A DNA stretch of 64,000 bases, taken from positions 42,728,189 through 42,792,188 of the forward strand of contig CM035163.1 of assembly GCA_020205615.1 (NCBI GenBank). The letters are read 5' to 3'. This DNA comes from Panax quinquefolius (Eukaryota > Streptophyta > Magnoliopsida > Apiales > Araliaceae). Both the position numbers and the translations under genes were made by a program. Positions 22,005-32,769 of this stretch are shown piece after piece (within the stretch, counting starts at the first letter, position 1; every line of letters starts with the position of its first letter). Under the pieces are notes generated by a model. The model was given only the letters and a program-made list of their open reading frames with translations, searched no databases and had not been told where the DNA came from.

Positions 22005-22063
22005 AAGTGCTCTTTAACTTGTTTGTTGAGTAAATACATACATACCTAAGACTAGATCCATCT

Positions 22064-22462
22064 ATGGCCTACAATGCTATTGGTTGCGGAGAAGGACTAT
22101 CAATGACCAGACCTCCACTATTTGATGGCACAAATTTTATCACATGGAAGAACAGATTCAAAATCTATGCCAAATCACAAGGAATCAAAGTTTGACTTGC
22201 AATAAAATAAGGTGTAAAAGTTCCTACAAAAATTGTAGAAGAAAAGATCGTTGAGAAAGATGTTGATGAATTCATTACTGATGATAAAAAGACTATGAAC
22301 ATTTCATCCATAGCTGAACAAGTGCTGACTAGTGCTCTCATTGAAAAAGAATATAAAAGAGTTAGCAATTGCAAGAATGCAAAAGAATATGGGAAAAGTT
22401 GATTCTAACCTATGAAGGAACCAATCATATTAAAGAAACCAGAAAAGATGCTCTAATCCAGG
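22064..22462 (+). pseudogene. SIRE1 gag, 5' part (before T2 insertion)
   Basis: ATG at 22064 opens MAYNAIGCGEGLSMTRPP, then LFDGTNFITWKNRFKIY, the start of a UBN2-type copia gag. In-frame stops appear at about 22194 and 22208 and a frame change near 22395. The coding text runs into ALIQ at the T2 target CCAGG (22458-22462) and continues at 32770. Confidence 0.85.
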
Positions 22463-23809
22463 TGTAAGACCCCGAAATTTTTAAATAAAAAGGAATTTCC
22501 TTTATTTATTATTTTGAAATAGTAAGGGTTGATTTGATTAATGTGGATAGTTAAGGGTTAAATACGCAAATATTTCAAAATAAGCAAGTAGTTATAAAAT
22601 ATTCATTATCGTCGGGGAATATTCGTTTGGTCGTGGAATATTCGCATCGTCGGGGAATATTCGTGCTGACACTGCCAAGCAGCCCATGTGTGGGCCCCAT
22701 AACTAAAGCGATTGGATGAAGAAAACGACAAATATAAGTTGTTTTTAAATAACTACGTAGTTGTTACTGATTATCTTGTTGGAATACCCTATGGTTAAAA
22801 CACACTAATACTGGCGTTGTTGAGCGAGATACTGCGGTATTGCACCAATTATTGATTCTTACGTGAAGAAGGCACTACTCAATAATGGTTACGATAATTA
22901 CCGCTCAAATATTTTATTGAGTTAATAATTGCTGCGTTGATATTTTATATTGCTGTTGTTTCAATAATTGTCATTACACAATATTTTTCATTATCGAAGC
23001 AATAATTTATATTATCTGAATAATATTATTAGATAACATTATTGGCAATGTCTAGAAAGTTCTGTCTAAGGAGAGGTTTGGTCACCTAATTGCGCGCCAG
23101 TAAGAAGAAATTCTTATTGAAAGCCCCTTCTCTTCCTGAGAAGCCGCCTCGTTGTCAATATTGTGATTCTGTAATATTATTTGTGAATAATTAATTATTG
23201 ATTTATATGATGAGGAAAATATTGATTTTATGTGGATATAGATGGAGAAAATTTTTAAAATGACAATTGTTGAAAATTAATATTTTATCTTTTCTCGATA
23301 AAATAATTCATTTAAATATATTATTTTAATAATATATTAATCGGTGATATTTTTACAACGAATGGGGATATATGAGTATAAGAGGAGGAAGAGTATTTTT
23401 GTTACAATAAATGTTTAAAACATGTTAAACATGTCGGTGGACCCCATTTATTGATTTGAAATTTGATTATAGCTTGTAAAATCGCTTGGTTTGTGGATTT
23501 CGGTCCAATTTCTATTTGGAATTTGGATAAATTTTCTTCCGCAAAGTTGTAGAGAATTGAATTTCCTATAAAAACTCATGAGATTCGAATTTTCCGATGA
23601 AAGGACTATTTATTATGAATTATTGAAGTTCCTTGATTAATTGATTATCATTTTTTTGGAGTTTTAAGTAACTTTTGCATGAAAAACGTTTTTGTCACTT
23701 ATGGGACATGTGTTAGTGGTTGATTTCAGCTGATGGTGTGCGTAAGAAGATGTGGAAAAATAATATTATTAATATATTAAATTTTCGCTTTGGTGTTCTA
23801 AGCAATTTC

Positions 23810-23817
23810 TATAAATA
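23810..23817 (+). promoter_or_regulatory. TATA box of T2 5' LTR
   Basis: TATAAATA in TTTCTATAAATAGGTGCTTA, conserved in the 3' LTR (31336-31343), T4 (61755-61762) and T1. CT-rich sequence TTTTCTCTCTCTATATTATC follows about 50 bp downstream. Confidence 0.65.
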
Positions 23818-24084
23818 GGTGCTTAGGTTAGAATTGAAAATCACACCGAAACTCAAGTTTTCTCTCTCTATATTATCGAGTATTATTCTTAAGTATTTTG
23901 AGTATACTTTGAGTATTGCTAGATTGTGCAAGTTCCCTTCAAAGACTATACCCTAGATTCTAGCTAGAAGTATTGATCTTTCGAGGTAAGGGATATTATT
24001 TTTTTGTAATGATATTATTTCTTCAATATCATTATGCTGAAATGTTGATCTGAAGTTTTTATCAAATTTGGAACTTTTTCATGT

Positions 24085-24300
24085 CGGGGTTACTATTCAC
24101 GGGTTACTATTCATGAGTTACTATTCACGAGTTACTATTCATGAGTTACTATTCACGAGTTACTATTCACGAGTACTATTCATGAAGCGTGAAGATGTTT
24201 TTGTGGAATTTCTATCTTTTGGTGTCGGAGTTACTATTCACGATATCGGACTATTCACGATACTGACACTATTCACGATACTCAGACTATTCAATAGAAA
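24085..24300 (+). repeat. LTR minisatellite, GTTACTATTCACGA unit (T2 5' LTR)
   Basis: About seven tandem copies of a 14-bp unit GTTACTATTCA(C/T)GA at 24095-24180, a single-copy stretch of about 45 bp, then about four copies of a 17-bp unit ACTATTCACGATA(C/T) to 24295. The open frame that runs through it (24068-24370) is an effect of the repeat and not a gene. Confidence 0.85.
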
Positions 24301-25237
24301 AATAAAATTTCTTCTTTTCGTCCAAAACATCTATTTCTCGGATATTAACTCGATTGTATCCATGTTTTGATCATTCTTGAATTTTACACCACTATGATTA
24401 TTTTTGAGGTATTTTTGGGCGTGGATAAAACCAAATACTTAATCCTTAATCCTTAATCCTTGTCATTTTGTTTCACCGGATTCGCTTTAAAAAAAAAAAT
24501 ATTTTCATTATCCTCGGTCTTAAATGATGATATTATTGAATATCTTTGGCTCATAGTCAAAAAGATGAATGATTTCTGAAGAATATCTTTGGCACAGAGT
24601 GCAAAGATGAGCAGTGTTTAAATGAACATGACCAATCGATGAATATCTTTGGCTCAGTGCAAAGATGAATATTTGATTCAGATGCATATTGATTGATGTT
24701 ACTGGGATAAAATATTGATGATGGATCGTTAAATTCATAGATTATAGTAGATTTCATTCTCTACGTAACTCTTCTATGAATTATTATTTCACTGCGAATA
24801 TTGATCCGAAACTTGTTGTCTATTGTATTCTATCGATTTTTTCCTTTGAAGACTAACGATAATTTGTTGTATATTATCTTAGTCATAATATTCTTTACTC
24901 GGGCTAGTTGAGCTCACCCTTTTTCCTTGTTGTTCCATTTTTCTTCTCGGGGAGGCGAGAATGTAGCGAGTACTAGTCTGGGGTATGGAATGAAGGTTCT
25001 AGAGAGAGTTGTTTAGTAGTCCTCACCATTTTTGTAAAATAATGAATCAATAATTATGATGGGGATTTATTTGCATGTGGATATTGTCTAGAAGACAATA
25101 TTATATTTAAACTCACAGTATATATTGTCGTATTTCACACGACATTTGTATTATTGAAGTTGTAGTTTGCTTTTTGTACCATGTATTTGGCGACTCAGAA
25201 TGGGTGTTGTGTATACCTATTTTGGGGGCGTCACAGT

Positions 25238-25254
25238 TGGTATCAAAGCTTAGG
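25238..25254 (+). other. Primer binding site of T2
   Basis: TGGTATCAAAGCTTAGG, two bases after the 5' LTR, resembling the initiator tRNA-Met complement for its first 12 bases with one change. Confidence 0.88.
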
Positions 25255-25423
25255 AATATGATCTCTGGCGGAGATCGGGGAATAGAACTAGGAGGGGAGA
25301 GACGAGTAAATCCTTTGCTAGTGTGTCCTACCTAAGCTTATTTGTTAGTTGGTCAGTATATAGGGATATTATGTGATATATTGATTTCCTTAATTAACCC
25401 TTGTTTTATGAAAGTATTTGAGA

Positions 25424-26560
25424 ATGTCGACTGAGAATATTAACAATGGAAATGAGACCGTGGAGATGCATGTACTCACCAACGGGAGAACGTGCAACAG
25501 TCGGCAATGTTCCTCCCGAACAACACCATTGAGCGGATGATGAACGAGGGATGTTTAGAAGTTTTTGCGGTTCATGCAAAATCGACGAGTGAGACTCGTG
25601 TTCAAAATACGAGGAGAAATGATAGCAATTCACGGGTTGTCACAAACAAGCGCTTCAAAGAGTTGGGACCACCGGAATTTAAGGGAAAGCGATCCGATCA
25701 TGGCGGAAACATGGGTCAAACAAATTACCAAGATATTCGATGTCTTGGGATGCACGGAGGAATAGAAGGTTCCATTCGCCATGCACCTTTATGTTCCGTG
25801 GCGAAAGGAATCATCGGTGGGAGTCTGTGAAGCGTGCACCCATCCACCGCACTCGGCATGTCTTGGGAGACGTTTGAAGCTATTTAATGACAAATACTTT
25901 CCGAAAGTGTTCGTCATATGAAGGAAGTGGAGTTCATCATATTGGAACAAAACAACATGATTTGTCTCAATGACGAGGCAAAGTTTGCGAGTTATCCAGT
26001 TTGCACCTCATTTGGTGGAGAATGAGGAACGATGACGGGATGTTTCTTAGAGGTTTGAAACCCGGATACGTCGATTATCTCATTTCTCATAAATTTTCTT
26101 TTATTCAGATGTTAAAGCAGGCTCAATTATTAGAGCGAGATAACGAAATACGGTCAACCGAGGACCACAACCAGAGGATCGTATCGTAGATAGCGATGAA
26201 ATGAATAATGATAACTCATGGAGAAAGAAAGCGAACAGACGAAATGGTAACCACTCTGGTGGTAATCATGGCCATGAAAATAGAAGAAGCGAAATCGAGG
26301 AGAGATTATAAAAGAGGAGATTTAACAACGACCATGTAAAGATGATCTTGGCGGCAAAAGAATCGGTTCTAAGGGAGGAGAACGACCACCGGTCATATGC
26401 TACAAATGCGGAAAAGAGGGACATATCACCAAAACCGCCCACTACAGTTCAAGGTATGCTATAATTGTGGAAAGGAAGGACATATCGCTCGAGATTATCA
26501 AAGAGCGAAAACCTAGTTCAATGAGGGACGGTGACTCAAAAGATCGTCCCGTAAAAGTCA
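25424..26560 (+). pseudogene. Ty3/gypsy Gag (T2)
   Basis: ATG at 25424 opens MSTENINNGNETVEM. Frameshifts then break it, but the gag core is readable in pieces: KELGPPEFKGK, WVKQITKIFDVLGCTEE (25660-25765), LCSVAKGIIGGS (25790-25830), RFAPHL-type text near 26000 and MFLRGLKPGYVDYLISHKFS at 26040-26100. Two CCHC knuckles can be read at about 26395-26500: CYKCGKEGHITK, whose last Cys is lost by shift, and NCGKEGHIARD. The expected length is about 400 codons. The number of one-base gaps relative to T1, T3 and T4 is high. Confidence 0.88.
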
Positions 26561-26935
26561 AAGTCAACGATTCCGGGAAGAGCGTTTGTTGTGATCGGTC
26601 AAAATGCGAGGAACCCAAACGAGGTGATCACGGGTAAGCTATTTATAAATTCTTGCAAAGTTTATACCTTACTTGATCCGGTGCTACCCATTCAATTATC
26701 TCTCCTGCATGTGCTCAACGTTTAAACTTGTCTCCTGAGAAATTAGACTTTGACCTATCTGTGGAAACTCAGTTAGGAGAAACTTTCATCACATCCACTT
26801 TGCTTATAAATCTTGTTTGATTCAAGTTGGCACCATTACCTTACATTGACCTTATCTCTTTAAAGATACTTGCTTTTGATGTGATTTTAGGGATTGATTG
26901 GTTAACTACTCATCATGCCAAAATTGATTGTTTTC
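26561..26935 (+). pseudogene. Ty3/gypsy aspartic protease (T2)
   Basis: The active-site region at about 26660-26700 reads TLLD and then shifts frame because bases are missing where T1 has DT(G)STHSF, so the catalytic triplet is broken. The C-terminal half is intact: [18 protein letters not shown] and TTHHAKIDC at 26845-26930. The connection to RT (FHIPNQ ... [15 protein letters not shown]) follows. Confidence 0.87.
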
Positions 26936-27920
26936 GTAAGGTTGTTAGTTTTCATATTCCTAACCAACTGTTGTATTTAATTCAAGCAACTAAACCATTA
27001 AAATCAATCATCGTTATATCTAATCATAAAGCTATTCGCTTATTAAAAAACGGATGTCAAGCTTTCTTAGCCCATGTTATGGATTTGAATAAAGACACGC
27101 CAAATTTGAATAATATTCCTGTTCTTATTGACTTTCCCGACGATTTCAAGAACTTTCCGGCCTACCCCGTAACGTGAAGTTGAATTCTTTATTGATCTTG
27201 AACTCGCACAAAGCCCATTTCTAAAACCCCATATCGAATGGCTCCTATTGAACTTGAGAGTTAAAGGTCCAACTACGAGAATTGTTGGACATCGGTTTAT
27301 CTTAAATCCCAGTACATCTCCTTGGGGTGCTCCTGCTTTATTTGTAAGAAGAAAAAGACGGGAGTATGCGACTTTGTATTGACTATCGGAATTGAACCAT
27401 GTCACCATCAAGAATAGGTATCCTCTACCTCGTATTGATGACTTGTTTGACCAGATTGCAAGGGCACAATTCTTTTCAAAATCGATCTTCGCTTACGGAT
27501 ATCATCAATTTGAAGATTAGAATCGAGGATATTCCAAAGATCGCCTTGAACTTCGGTATGGGCATTATGAATTCTTAGTCATGTCTTTCGGACTAACTAA
27601 TGCTCTATGCTTTTCATGGATATGATGAACCGAGTATTCAAGGAATATTTGGATCAATTCGTTGTTGTCTTTATTGATGACATCCTCATATATTCCAAAA
27701 GCCGTGAAGATCATGAGCACCATTTGAAGCTGGTACTCCAAAGGCTTCGTGAAAACCAACTATATGCCAAATTGAAGAAATGCGAGTTCAGGCTTGAGGA
27801 AGTAGCATTCCTTGGGCACGTGGTGTCGAAACATGGAGTATCTGTTGATCCGTGAAGATTGAAACAATACAAAGTTAGGGAGCAATCAAGTCGGTGGTAA
27901 TCTACGTAGCTTTTTGGGCT
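26936..27920 (+). pseudogene. Ty3/gypsy reverse transcriptase (T2)
   Basis: RT parts in order: SPWGAPALFV near 27315-27350, DYR-type and LNHV text near 27375-27405, [14 protein letters not shown] at 27412-27450, FSKSIF and GYHQF near 27475-27510, [11 protein letters not shown] near 27575-27605, then the frame 27607-27855 with [14 protein letters not shown] (catalytic DD) and [13 protein letters not shown]. Frame changes occur at least at 27370, 27505 and 27600. Confidence 0.9.
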
Positions 27921-28450
27921 TAAATTGGTTATTATCGGAGATTCGTGGAAGGGTTTTCTCGAATCGCTACTCCATTAACTCAGCTAACTCGGAAGGATAC
28001 AAAATTCGTTTGGAGCAAAGAATGCGAGAAAAGTTTCCAAGAGCTTAAGATGAGACTTATTTCTAAGACTGTTCTAACAATACCATCCGGTTCGGATGGA
28101 TTTGTTATCTACAATGATGCTTCGTGCAAAGGGTTAGGATGTGTTCTCATGCAACGTGGGAAAGTCATAGCCTATGCCTCGCGACAACTTAAAGAGTATG
28201 AGAGGAATTATCCTACTCATGATCTAGAGTTAGCGTGAATCGTTTTCATACTAAAGATATGGAGGCACTATCTATATGGGGAGAAAGTGGAGATATATTC
28301 GCACCATAAAAGCCTTACATATTTCTTCACTCAAAAAGAACTCAACATGCTTGCAGCCGACGTTGGCTCGAGCTATTGAAAGACTACGACCACACTATTC
28401 AATACCATCCCGGTAAAGCGAACGTGGTAGTGATGCATTGAGTAGAAGAT
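27921..28450 (+). pseudogene. Ty3/gypsy RNase H (T2)
   Basis: [19 protein letters not shown] leads into RNase [19 protein letters not shown] (catalytic Asp kept), [20 protein letters not shown], then a stop or shift near 28237, GEKVEI, a changed TDH region (28290-28310), [10 protein letters not shown] and a final NVV text near 28420. The stop after LELA is where T1 and T3 have LAVVIFALK. Confidence 0.9.
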
Positions 28451-28599
28451 CATATCTTGCGAACGAAAAGTGCGATGATGTCAAGTATACGCACAGAGCC
28501 AACTTTAATAGAAAAAGTTAAGGTTGCTCAAGCCACCGAATTCGGAAATCGCGTATGAAGAAGAAAGTACAAGAAGGAGCTATTCCTAAGCGAGAATTG

Positions 28600-29700
28600 A
28601 TGAAGAAGGAATACTTGAGTCCACTCTGAACTTTGTGTTCCTAACGACTGATTTGAAGTACAAGATTATGATGGAGGCACACAATCGCCATTTGCAATCC
28701 ATCCTCGGAAGTACTAAAATGTATCGTGATCTTCGACATACATTTTGGTGGAACAATATGAAGAGAGAGATTGCAAAGTTTATCTCGATGTGTTTAACAT
28801 GCCAACGTGTAAAGGCGGAGCATCTTGTACCTAAGGGTCCGTTGCAACCACTTGAGATTCCTTGAATGGAAGTGGGAACACATTACTATGGATTTCGTTC
28901 ACGGGTCTTCCTACGGTTTCTCAAGGCATCAATGCTATTTGGGTTATTGTTGATAGATTAACCAAGTCTCCGCTCATTTCTTGCCGACACGAGAGACTTA
29001 TTCCTTGAACGCCTTGCTAGTATGTGGACGTGAATGAGATTGTGAGGTTTCATGGCATGCCCGTATCCATAGTTTCGGATCGTGACCCAAGATTCACTTC
29101 AAGATTTTGGGTTAGCTTGCAAAAAGCTATGGGCACGGATTTGCGATTTAGTTCTAAGATACCATCCCCAAACAGACGGACAATCGAGAGGACTATTTAA
29201 ACTCTTGAAGATCTATTAAGACTCGTGTCCTGACTTCAAGGGTAGTTGGGATAAGTATTTACCATTGGTGGAATTCTCCTACAACAACAGTTATCGTGCA
29301 AGTATAGGTGTGGCTCCATTTGAAGCATTATATGGACGAAAATGTCGTTTCCAATATGTTGGGATGAGGTGGGTGAAGCAACATTGTTGGGACCCGAAAG
29401 TTAATACGTATGACTCACCGAAAAAGATCCAAATGATTCGACAAACGATATACAAACAAAAGCACAAGATCGACAAAAGAGTTATGCGGATCTTCATCGA
29501 AAGGACGTGGAATTTAATGTAGGGGGAATCATGTATTGTTGCGAAGTTGCTCCATGGAAGGGAGTTACAAGATTTGGGAAGAGTGGAAAGCTCAATCCAC
29601 GATTTATTGGTCCATTTCAAATTCTTGACCGAGTAGGAAATGTAGCCTATAGACTTGCGTTACCTCCGAGTATGTCTCGTGTTCATAATGTGTTTCATAT
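28600..29700 (+). pseudogene. Ty3/gypsy integrase (T2)
   Basis: The H2C2 domain lies at 28635-28865 (HNRHLQSILGSTKMYRDLRH ... CLTCQRVKAEH). The core follows with MDF near 28890, WVIVDRL near 28940 and [16 protein letters not shown] at 29070-29120. The QTDGQ(S)E segment near 29175-29190 is disturbed by a shift. The end of the core and the GPY/F-type C-terminal domain are at 29265-29710: VEFSYNNSYRASIGVAPFE, YGRKCR, VAPWKGVTRFGKSGKLNPRF, IGPFQILDRVGNVAYRLALP and NVFHISRI. Confidence 0.92.
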
Positions 29701-29945
29701 ATCTCGTATTTCAGAAATATGTGAAAGACCGAACCACGTTATTGAGTTAGAACCCGGACGAGATAGCCAAGATTTAACGTATGAAGAGGTACTGTCAAGA
29801 TCTTGGATAGGAAGGAGCATGTCCCACGCCAAGAAAGGTCATACCACAAGTTAAAGTTTTGTGGAGGAATCATGCTATAGAGGAAATGACACGGGAATTG
29901 GAAACGGAAATGAAAGCGAGGTATCCTCACCTTTTCAAACACCAG
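29701..29945 (+). pseudogene. Chromodomain-like C-terminal tail of T2 integrase
   Basis: After HVIELEPGRDSQDLTYEE the frame shifts, and in the next frame QVKVLWRNHAIEEMTRELET and EMKARYPHLF (about 29848-29940) give the chromodomain-like tail of Tekay/Del chromoviruses. In that family the tail is thought to steer integration to heterochromatin. T3 has the equivalent at 45240-45400. The frameshift separates it from the integrase core here. Confidence 0.85.
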
Positions 29946-29979
29946 TACGATGACGTCCAATTTCGAGGACGAAATTTCA

Positions 29980-29992
29980 TAAGGAGGGAGGT
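29980..29992 (+). other. Polypurine tract of T2
   Basis: TAAGGAGGGAGGT ends directly at the 3' LTR start (29993). The mirrored tract is found in T3 at 45236-45249. Confidence 0.85.
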
Positions 29993-32764
29993 TGTAAGAC
30001 CCCAAATTTTTAAATAAAAAGGAATTTCCTTTATTTATTATTTTGAAATAGTAAGGGTTGATTTGATTAATGTGGATAGTTAAGGGTTAAATACGCAAAT
30101 ATTTCAAAATAAGCAAGTGGTTATAAAATATTCATTATCGCTTGGGAATATTCGTTTGGTCGTGGAATATTCGTGCATCATCGGGAATATTCGTATTTAC
30201 GCAAGTATGACCATGTGTGGGCCCCATAACGGAAAGCGATTGGATGAAGAAAATGACAAATATAAGTTGTTTTTAAATAATCAGGCGTAGTTATTCACAA
30301 TTAATCTTCATTGGAATACCCGGTGGTTAAAACACACTAATACGCCGTTGTTGAACAAAGAGCACGGTGTATTGCACCAATTATTGATTCTTACGTGAAG
30401 GCACTACTCAATAATGGTTACGATAATTCTTTGCTCAAAGATTTTATTGAGTTAATAATTGCTTTGCGTTGATATTTTATATTCTTTGTTGTTTCAATAA
30501 TTGTCATTACACAATTTTCATTATCGAAGCAATAATTTATATTATCCTAATAATATTATTAGATAACATTATTGGCAATGTCTAGAAAGTTCTCGCTCAA
30601 GGAGAGGTTTGGTCACCTAATCATGGCCAAGAAGAAGAAGAAATTTTATTGAAAGCCCTCTCTTCCTGGAACTGCACAGTTGTCAATATTGTGATTCTGT
30701 AATATTATTTGTGAATAATTAATTATTGATTTATATGATGAGGAAAATATTGATTTTATGTGGATATAGATGGAGAAAATTTTTAAAATGATAATTGTTG
30801 AAAATTAATATTTTATCTTTTCCTGATAAAATAATTCATTTAAATATATTATTTTAATAATATATTAACGGTGATATTTTTACAACGAATGGGGGATATA
30901 TGAGTATAAGAGGAGGAAGAGTATTTTTGTTGCAATAAATGTTTAAAACATGTTAAACATGTCGGTGGACCCCATTTATTGACTGAAATTTGATTATAGC
31001 CTGTAAAATCGCCTGGTTGTGGGATTTCGGTCAATTTCTATTTGGAATTTGGAAAACTTTTCTTCTGCAAAGTTGTAGAGAATTGAATTTCCTATAAAAA
31101 CTCGCGAGATTCGAATTTTCTGATGAAAGGACTATTTATTATGAATTATTGAAGTTCCGGATTAATTGATTATCATTTTTTTGGAGTTTTAAGTAACTTT
31201 TGCATGAAAAACGTTTTTGTCACTTTTGGGACATGTGTTAGTGGTTGATTTCAGCTGATGGTGTGCGTAGGAAGATGTGGAAAATAATATTATTAATATA
31301 TTAAATTTTCTCGCTTTGGTGTTCTAAGCAATTTCTATAAATAGGTGCTTAGGTTAGAATTGAAAATCACACCGAAACTCAAGTTTTCTCTCTCTATATT
31401 ATCGAAATGTATTCTTGTGAGTATTTTGAGTATACTTTGAGTATTGCTAGACGGTGCAAGTTTCCTTCAGCACTATACCCGGTATTCTAGCTAGAAGTAC
31501 TGATCTTTCGAGGTAAGGGATATTATTTTTTTTTGTAATGATATTATTTCTTCAATATCATTATGCTGAAATGTTGATCTGAAGTTTTTATCAAATTTGG
31601 AACTTTTTCATGTCGGGGTTACTATTCATGGGTTACTATTCATGAGTTACTATTCACGAGTTACTATTCATGAGTTACTATTCACGAGTTACTATTCACG
31701 AGTACTATTCATGAAGCGTGAAGATGTTTTTGTGGAATTTCTATCTTTTGGTGTCGGAGTTACTATTCACGATATCAAGACTATTCACGATATCTGACAC
31801 TATTCACGATACTGTATTATTCAATTTAAAAAATAAAATTTCTTCTTTTAAGTCCAAAACATCTATTCGGATACTAACTCTGATTGTATCCATGTTTTGA
31901 TCATTCTTGAATTTTACACCACTATGATTATTTTGAGGTATTTTTGGACGTGGATAAAACCAAGTACGAATCCTTAATCCTTAATCCTTGTCATTTTGTT
32001 TCACTTTGGATTCGCTTTTAAAAAAAAATATTTTCATTATCCTCGGTCTTAAATGATGATATTATTGAATATCTTTGGCCCAGAGTGCAAAAGATGAATG
32101 ATTTCTGAAGAATATCTTTGGCTCAGTGCAAAGATGAACAGGTGTTTAAATGAACATGACCAACTGATGAATATCTTTGGCCTGTAGTGCAAAGATGAAT
32201 ATTTGATTCCATATGCATATTGATTGATGTTACAGGGATAAAATATTGATGATGGACTGTTAAATTCATAGATTATAGTAGATTTCATTCTCTACGTAAC
32301 TCTTCTATGAATTATTATTTCCGCTGCGAATATTGATCTGAAACTTGTTGTCTATTGTATTCTATCAGATTTTTCCTGTTGAAGACTAACGATAATTTGT
32401 TGTATATTATCTTAGTCATAATATTCTTTACTGGGCTAGTTGAGCTCACCCTTTTCCTTGTTGTTCCATTTTTCTTCTCAGGAGGCGAGAATGTAGCGAG
32501 TACTAGTCGGGGTATGGAATGAAGGTTCTAGAGAGAGTTGTTTAGTAGTCCTCACCATTTTTGTAAAATAATGAATCAATAATTATGATGGGGATTTATT
32601 TGCATGTGGATATTGTCTGAAGACAATATTATATTTAAACTCATTAAGATATATTGTCGTATTTCACACGACATTTGTATTATTGAAGTTGTAGTTTGCT
32701 TTTTGTACCATGTATTTGGCGACTCAGAATGGGTGTTGTGTATACCTATTTTGGGGGCGTCACA
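29993..32764 (+). repeat. 3' LTR of T2 (2772 bp)
   Basis: TGTAAGACCCC ... GGGGGCGTCACA followed by the second CCAGG. It is nearly identical to the 5' LTR over long blocks but differs in short clustered patches (for example 30120-30220, 30285-30365 and 30620-30685). TATA box at 31336-31343; minisatellite at 31610-31825. Confidence 0.96.
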
Positions 32765-32769
32765 CCAGG

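Larger units (their letters stand above)
22463..25235 (+). repeat. 5' LTR of T2 (2773 bp)
   Basis: It begins TGTAAGACCCCGAAATTT and ends TTTTGGGGGCGTCACA, followed at once by the primer site. It contains a TATA box at 23810, a TACTATTCAC minisatellite at 24085-24300 and the CTTTGGC/GTGCAAAGATGA repeats at 24540-24670. Confidence 0.96.
22463..32764 (+). mobile_element. Complete Ty3/gypsy Tekay-type retrotransposon T2
   Basis: 10302 bp with LTRs 22463-25235 (2773 bp) and 29993-32764 (2772 bp). An exact 5-bp duplication CCAGG lies at 22458-22462 and 32765-32769. Primer site, gag, protease, RT, RNase H, integrase and a chromodomain-like tail are all found in Ty3/gypsy order, then a polypurine tract. 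Del/Tekay chromoviruses combine LTRs of this length with such a tail. Frames are broken by many one-base indels, although the two LTRs are nearly identical outside short patches, which is unusual for a young element. Confidence 0.97.

Noticed and set aside
24068..24370. Open frame through the T2 LTR minisatellite (also 31597-31797 and 62071-62379)
   Set aside because: A repeat of 14 bp without stops gives open frames by chance; there is no coding context inside an LTR.
25237..25254. Partial tRNA gene at the LTR junction
   Set aside because: Only the 3'-end complement of initiator tRNA-Met is present, as expected for a primer site; no tRNA fold follows.
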